A DNA stretch of 17,913 nt, taken from Oscillospiraceae bacterium (lineage in GTDB: Bacteria > Bacillota > Clostridia > Oscillospirales > Acutalibacteraceae). Each line of letters begins with the position of its first letter. Positions within the stretch are counted from its first letter, which is position 1. Below are positions 13,869-17,913 of the stretch, one piece after another. The notes under the pieces were generated by a model. The model was not told the DNA's origin. It worked only from the letters and a program-made list of their open reading frames with translations, and ran no database searches. Where the stretch lies: contig JAQXMV010000091.1 in NCBI GenBank assembly GCA_029013165.1, positions 1 through 17,913 on the forward strand, in the 5' to 3' direction. A program made the position numbers and the translations under genes.

Positions 13869-15686
13869 TTACGGTCTTTCGGCTTTGGCAACATCCTTGA
13901 CCCGGTGTTTGATGATGACCTTGAGAAATGCCGCGCCGTATTTGTCGTATTTTCTCTCATTGACACCGGCGATTTTCAGCATCTCGCCGCGGCTGTCCGG
14001 CATAGCTGTCGCCATGTCGCGCAGGGTGGCATCGGTGAAAATGATGAAATCCGGCAGGCTCATTTTCCGCGCAAACTCGCGACGCAGGGCTTTCAGCTCC
14101 AGGAAAAGTCTGACATTGAGAGGCTTTTGCTTATTCAGCGTCTTATTCTCCTGCTTTTCCGCCAGGCGTCTGACTCGCTTGCCGCTGTAAAGAATATCCT
14201 TTGATTTTTCTTCCAGATACAGTTTTCCGTTTCGTTCCCCGATAAACATGTGGCTGAGGAAATAATCAATATGTAACAGTATCTGTGATTTTGCCGTGTC
14301 ACTCATGGCGCCGAAAGTCTTGATCTTATCATACTTTCTGTAGGTGATATAATCCGTAGCGTCGCCCTTGAGAATATCGGCAATTACCTCTTTATCCTCC
14401 CGTTCCCGGACGCGCTTGATGCAGGAGAAAATCATCTGCGCCTGCAGGGTGATATCAATGCTCATACCGCTGCCGTTGCAGGCGGAGCAGTTGCCGCAGC
14501 GGCCGACGGGATTCTCGCCGAAATATCGCAGGATATAATTGCGCAGGCAGGGCGCTTTCGTGCAGTAGTTGATCATGTGATTGAGCTTATCCATGCGAAG
14601 CAGATAAAGCTCTCTCTTTTCTTTTTCCGTCAGTTCCGGATTGTCCTCGGGGTTATCAATAAAGTATTTTTGTATGCGGACATCATTGGGAGAATACAAC
14701 AAAACGCAGTTGGCGGCGGAGCCGTCTCTGCCGGCTCTGCCGGCCTCCTGATAATAGCTCTCAATATCTCCCGGCATATTATAGTGAATGACAAAGGATA
14801 CATTGGATTTGTCAATGCCCATACCGAAAGCGTTGGTGGCAATGATAATTTCCTTTTCCCCCTGAATGAAAAGCTCCTGACTGCGCTTTCTCTCCGAGGC
14901 CGGCATACCCGCGTGATAGGCGGTGACGGAATACCTCTCCTCGGAAAGGGTCTGGGTCAGCTCATCGACAGCCTTTCTTGAGGAACAGTAAACGATGCCG
15001 TTGGTTCCTGAATAGAGATCTAGATAACGCCTCAGGGCAACGAGCTTATCCTTTGGCTTGACCACCTCAAAATAGAGGTTTTCGCGGTCAAAGCCCGTGA
15101 CCACCTGGATCGGATCCGCGAGACCGATGAGCCGTACAATGTCGTCTCTGACTCTTTTCGTGGCCGTGGCGGTGAAAGCACAAACCACCGGCCGCCGGGC
15201 AAAACCGGCAATGAAACTGCTGATTTTCAGATAACTGGGCCGGAAATCCTGACCCCACTGGGAGACGCAGTGGGCCTCGTCGACACAAATCATGGAGATT
15301 TCAATATCTCGGCACAGCTCACAAAAAGCCGGGGCGTCGAGTCTCTCGGGAGCCACATAGATGATTTTATATTCATGGTTACGGGCTCGGTTCATCACCA
15401 CGGAAATCTGCTTTTCCGTGAGAGAACCGTTGATATAAGCCGCCCGGATTCCGCACTGGGTCAGTGCGCTGACCTGATCTTTCATCAGGGATATCAGCGG
15501 CGAAACCACAACGGTCATCCCGGGCAGCATGACCGCCGGCAACTGAAAGCACAGGCTTTTTCCGGCGCCTGTAGGCATAACGCCCATGACATCCCGGCCT
15601 GACAGGATGCCGTCAATCAGCTCATCCTGCCCCTGACGAAACTCATGAAAGCCGAAATATTCGGCCAAAACTTGATATTTATCCAA
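13869..15686 (-). CDS. recQ: ATP-dependent DNA helicase RecQ
   Basis: This 605-residue 3'-5' helicase has all RecQ parts: Walker A PTGAGKS (39-45), DEAH (136-139), the QEAGRAGRDG motif VI (313-322), a zinc site with Cys380, 397, 400 and 403 (CLRNY...CGNCSAC), a winged-helix region and an HRDC domain (about 526-596). The length equals that of typical RecQ. The reading frame is open 84 codons further upstream, but that part lies inside the preceding membrane-protein gene and has no family resemblance. I chose the TTG at 15686, 8 bases after AGGGAG, because the RecQ homology begins there (DKYQVLAEYFGFHEFRQGQ). It follows the membrane-protein stop by 14 bases. Confidence 0.95.
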   Translation of the reverse strand: MDKYQVLAEYFGFHEFRQGQDELIDGILSGRDVMGVMPTGAGKSLCFQLPAVMLPGMTVVVSPLISLMKDQVSALTQCGIRAAYINGSLTEKQISVVMNRARNHEYKIIYVAPERLDAPAFCELCRDIEISMICVDEAHCVSQWGQDFRPSYLKISSFIAGFARRPVVCAFTATATKRVRDDIVRLIGLADPIQVVTGFDRENLYFEVVKPKDKLVALRRYLDLYSGTNGIVYCSSRKAVDELTQTLSEERYSVTAYHAGMPASERKRSQELFIQGEKEIIIATNAFGMGIDKSNVSFVIHYNMPGDIESYYQEAGRAGRDGSAANCVLLYSPNDVRIQKYFIDNPEDNPELTEKEKRELYLLRMDKLNHMINYCTKAPCLRNYILRYFGENPVGRCGNCSACNGSGMSIDITLQAQMIFSCIKRVREREDKEVIADILKGDATDYITYRKYDKIKTFGAMSDTAKSQILLHIDYFLSHMFIGERNGKLYLEEKSKDILYSGKRVRRLAEKQENKTLNKQKPLNVRLFLELKALRREFARKMSLPDFIIFTDATLRDMATAMPDSRGEMLKIAGVNERKYDKYGAAFLKVIIKHRVKDVAKAERP

Positions 15687-15694
15687 AAAATATA

Positions 15695-15700
15695 CTCCCT
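15695..15700 (-). promoter_or_regulatory. Ribosome binding site deciding the TTG start of recQ
   Basis: AGGGAG (within AAAGGGAG) directly abuts the stop of the zinc-ribbon gene and is 8 bases from the TTG at 15686. It fixes a TTG start and suggests that recQ is translated by ribosomes finishing the upstream gene. Confidence 0.7.
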
Positions 15701-16408
15701 TTAATTGACGAAAAGCCTTTTTGACAGCCATTTTCTGATCGTCTTGCTGGAATAACACACCGCAAGAAAGACCACCACGGCCATGATACAGGCAAAAATA
15801 ATAATTCCGATTTCTGTGGCGTATTTCAGCGAAGCTTCTACCGCCAGCAGTAAGCAGCACACAAATAAGCTCACGGCGATATCCGAACAAATCAGCAGTG
15901 CCCTGAGAAGAACATGCCTTTTCTTTTTTCTGACCCACAGAATATAAATCAGAACCAAAGCGGAATTGAGAAGAATAATCGGAAGGGCACAGCTGTTATA
16001 GTAACCGCCGAATCCTAGCAGTGACATCAAAATATAAACATACAGTCCCGCCGCACAGGTATCAAAGGCCCACATCCAATAGATTCTGTGTTTTTCCATG
16101 AAAAACGGCACAACGAAAACGATCCACATAAAGAAGCTGGTGGCCAGCACATAAAAGGACCAGAAGCTACGGGGAAAAAGCACCGCATTGGCCAGTACGC
16201 ACACGATATTCGGGATCAGCATAACGAGAGAAACGATACCCGCAACAAATTTCGTTTTGATGGCCGTCGGTATGTGCTCACGGTGTGAAAAAGCGTCGTT
16301 GCTCTCCTCGACAGGAGGGCATTTCGGGTTGACAATCTCCGTGCTGCAAAGAGGGCATTTTTTCGCGCCGCTTTCCAGTTCCACGCCGCAGTTGACACAG
16401 TATGACAT
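15701..16408 (-). CDS. Zinc-ribbon membrane protein of unknown function (DUF6320-like)
   Basis: The first 25 residues of this 235-residue protein are a zinc ribbon with Cys4, Cys7, Cys18 and Cys21 (YCVNC...KCPLC). A short linker follows, then six hydrophobic helices (roughly 52-75, 82-105, 108-132, 140-162, 168-190 and 198-220). The tail is basic and ends KTIRKWLSKRLFVN. No catalytic motif is visible in the helices. I recall similar proteins, labelled DUF6320, next to condensation-domain acyltransferases in Clostridia, which fits the neighbour here; that family name is from memory. GAAAGGAG is 8 bases before the ATG, and the gene starts 27 bases after the acyltransferase stop. A role as membrane partner of that acyltransferase is an inference from context only. 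Confidence 0.8.
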   Translation of the reverse strand: MSYCVNCGVELESGAKKCPLCSTEIVNPKCPPVEESNDAFSHREHIPTAIKTKFVAGIVSLVMLIPNIVCVLANAVLFPRSFWSFYVLATSFFMWIVFVVPFFMEKHRIYWMWAFDTCAAGLYVYILMSLLGFGGYYNSCALPIILLNSALVLIYILWVRKKKRHVLLRALLICSDIAVSLFVCCLLLAVEASLKYATEIGIIIFACIMAVVVFLAVCYSSKTIRKWLSKRLFVN

Positions 16409-16435
16409 AGTATATACTCCTTTCAGCCGAAAGAG

Positions 16436-17707
16436 TCAGTCTCGGTTACTTTCGATTTTCACATGAATCCCCATTTTGACCAGGCGTGTGAAAAACTCTC
16501 TCTCAATATCGCTTTCCCGGTAACAGTTTGAAAAAGTGAAGCACAGCCTGTCGCCGAAAGTGATGACGCCGCATCGCGCACCGTTGAGCTTGCCGGGGCC
16601 GGTGAAAAAAAGATACTTTTCAATATGCTCGGCAACGCTTTGGGGAACACGAACGGGCCCTATATTGGAAATCAGGGTACTTGTGGTTTTTTCGGCGGTG
16701 ATCCAGAAGGTCAGGGCAACGCCGAGATTTTTCACAGCCAAAGGCATAAATTTGGCCACGGGATTGCGCTCGATTTTCAGATTCTCCGTCATCAGAGCAT
16801 TGGTCAGCTTCGGGTCATTGGCCAGACGAAGCTGCAGGGAAACGCTGCGCAGAATCTCTTCAAAGGTATAGTCTCCTAAGTTGGGATCGAGCTTGACCCG
16901 CAGACAAAGGACAAAATTTCTCAGGGTTTCGCTGGGAAAGGCCTTGCGAAGATTCACCGGGATCTGCACGCTGACTTCCTTTTGCTTCTTTTTCTCCCGC
17001 AGCTGCTTTCTGTAGTGTATATCCAGCAGCAACGCGGCAAAGAACTCTGTCAGCGTCACACCGTATTGCTTGGCAAGGGCGTGGACGGCCTCAAAGGACA
17101 TGGTTCCCACCACATAGTTGCTCATGTGTGTGGGCAGCTTAGTGCCCACGGCATGATAAACCCACTTTTCCCGGCGGTCAAATTTGGCCTTGGAGTCGGC
17201 ATAACGGCTGTAGGCGTCCTCGACCTCTTCCTTTTTCGGCTCGTCGGAACAGTTCAGCACCATGGCGCCATATTCGATTTCATGTCCCCTGAGGCGAAGA
17301 TATTCGCCCACAAGGGTGGACATGAACACCACCGCGCCGTAGCCGTCGCAAAGAGCATGATAAATATCGGCGCTGACGGTCTTTCCGTGGTAATACAAAC
17401 GGAACAAAAAGCCTTTATTTTCCTTGAAATTGATTCTGTAGCAGAGATTTTTTATATCCGGCTCCGAAGAAGCCATATTGGGATTCTTTTCAAAATAAAA
17501 CCAGAAGAGACCGCGCCTTATCCTGACATCGAAGCTGGGAATCCTCTCGAGTGTGTTCTGGAGCGCCTGATCAAGCACGACGGGGTCTATTTCTTCCTTG
17601 AGCTGAATACCGATGCGAAAAACATTGGACCAGGAGCGTGAATTCTGGCCCGGGAAAATTTTGGCCGCATTATCCAGCTTAAACCATTCAAAAGAATTGT
17701 TTTTCAT
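16436..17707 (-). CDS. Condensation-domain-like acyltransferase (alcohol acetyltransferase type)
   Basis: This 423-residue soluble protein belongs to the CoA-dependent acyltransferase/condensation superfamily. It has the catalytic HxxxDG motif as HALCDG (117-122, His117 the base), a family-typical start WFKLDNAAKIFPG (8-20), IPVNLRKAFPSETLRNF (249-265) and a late SNIGPVRVP (347-355) near the second half of the active-site tunnel. Such stand-alone enzymes transfer acyl groups to alcohols or amines; the substrate here cannot be inferred. No carrier-protein or adenylation domain is nearby, so this is not a peptide synthetase. AAAGGT is 8 bases before the ATG, and a clear promoter lies at 17768-17796. 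It is the first gene of the run and is followed by the zinc-ribbon membrane protein. Confidence 0.85.
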   Translation of the reverse strand: MKNNSFEWFKLDNAAKIFPGQNSRSWSNVFRIGIQLKEEIDPVVLDQALQNTLERIPSFDVRIRRGLFWFYFEKNPNMASSEPDIKNLCYRINFKENKGFLFRLYYHGKTVSADIYHALCDGYGAVVFMSTLVGEYLRLRGHEIEYGAMVLNCSDEPKKEEVEDAYSRYADSKAKFDRREKWVYHAVGTKLPTHMSNYVVGTMSFEAVHALAKQYGVTLTEFFAALLLDIHYRKQLREKKKQKEVSVQIPVNLRKAFPSETLRNFVLCLRVKLDPNLGDYTFEEILRSVSLQLRLANDPKLTNALMTENLKIERNPVAKFMPLAVKNLGVALTFWITAEKTTSTLISNIGPVRVPQSVAEHIEKYLFFTGPGKLNGARCGVITFGDRLCFTFSNCYRESDIEREFFTRLVKMGIHVKIESNRD

Positions 17708-17767
17708 CGCAAAATACCTTTAAAAATCAGTCATTATCCAATAGGATGATCGCTTACAATAAATTAT

Positions 17768-17796
17768 ATTATACTATATTTGGAGCGTCTTGACAA
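17768..17796 (-). promoter_or_regulatory. Sigma-A promoter of the acyltransferase gene run
   Basis: On the minus strand TTGTCA (17791-17796; one mismatch to consensus) and a perfect TATAAT (17768-17773) are 17 bases apart, the ideal spacing. The leader before the acyltransferase ATG is about 50-55 bases. It lies between the terminator of the preceding gene and the first gene of the run, so it is the likely main promoter of that run. Confidence 0.8.
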
Positions 17797-17833
17797 TGGA
17801 TATTCAGAAAAAAACAGTCCCATTCCGGCAGAT

Positions 17834-17870
17834 AAAAAGCACGGGAAGCCGAAACGAGTGTCAGCTTCCC
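17834..17870 (-). terminator. Rho-independent terminator of the gene at the right edge
   Basis: A 7-bp stem GGGAAGC/GCTTCCC (17843-17849 with 17864-17870) with a 14-base loop is followed on the minus strand by GTGC and five T residues (17834-17838). It lies just past the stop codon at 17878. The long loop makes it less ideal than the one at 903-932. Confidence 0.65.
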
Positions 17871-17877
17871 ATGATCA

Positions 17878-17913
17878 TTATTTATTGTTATATTCGGCAT
17901 ATTCGAGAATATT
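17878..17913 (-). CDS. C-terminal end of an unknown gene running off the right edge
   Basis: One minus-strand frame gives eleven codons (NILEYAEYNNK) and a TAA at 17878-17880, right before a terminator hairpin. The terminator shows that a transcribed unit ends here, and this frame ends closest to it. Eleven residues are far too few for identification, and I cannot exclude another frame. Confidence 0.35.
   Translation of the reverse strand, partial: NILEYAEYNNK

Noticed and set aside
15687..15938. 84-codon N-terminal extension of recQ
   Set aside because: It overlaps the zinc-ribbon membrane gene in another frame, has no RecQ homology, and a ribosome binding site directly precedes the TTG at 15686.
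1..17913. CRISPR array, insertion sequence, phage or toxin-antitoxin cassette
   Set aside because: I saw no regularly spaced direct repeats, transposase or integrase motifs or small toxin-like gene pairs; the MazG here is the housekeeping pyrophosphohydrolase, not part of a MazEF cassette.

Overview
The window reads as chromosome of an endospore-forming, low-GC Gram-positive anaerobe of class Clostridia. The order yabM - mazG - hup - rqcP - yabP - yabQ - divIC - S1 protein matches the sporulation/division neighbourhood of Bacillus and Clostridia. The block recJ - rel - dtd - metallo-hydrolase - hemZ is also a familiar Firmicutes arrangement. Ribosome binding sites are purine-rich and close to consensus, and GTG and TTG starts are common. 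I cannot fix family or genus from the sequence alone; an Oscillospirales or Lachnospirales member is a guess. I see no phage genes, transposases, CRISPR array, rRNA or tRNA.

Every gene I can support lies on the minus strand, so the window is best read from right to left. At the right edge are the last codons of an unknown gene and its terminator (17834-17880). A good vegetative promoter (17768-17796) then starts a run of 15 genes with gaps of about 110 bases or less. The first two are an acyltransferase of the condensation-domain superfamily (16436-17707) and a zinc-ribbon membrane protein (15701-16408). They are followed by the genome-maintenance and stringent-response block: RecQ, RecJ, Rel, D-aminoacyl-tRNA deacylase, a glyoxalase-II-like hydrolase, a HemZ-type radical SAM protein and a uridine-kinase-like P-loop kinase. 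Next comes the sporulation/division block: a YabM/SpoVB-type flippase, MazG, HU, RqcP, YabP, YabQ, a DivIC-like protein and an S1-domain protein. A rho-independent terminator at 903-932 closes the run. Left of it, a separate gene with its own promoter encodes an exported alpha/beta hydrolase that is cut by the left edge.

The shared theme is quality control: NTP-pool cleaning (MazG), removal of D-amino acids from tRNA (Dtd), rescue of stalled large subunits (RqcP), alarmone control (Rel) and DNA repair (RecQ, RecJ), next to genes that act at the division septum or forespore. Joint transcription is inferred from spacing. Internal promoters, with weak candidates before hup and yabP, are likely.

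Most of the window is conserved housekeeping. The least understood parts are the acyltransferase/zinc-ribbon pair leading into recQ, the hairpin at the start of hemZ, the hairpin between hup and rqcP, and the inverted repeat inside the promoter of the exported hydrolase. I found no convincing wholly new system. No stretch of more than 300 bases lacks a gene; the largest gaps are 17708-17877 and 820-966.
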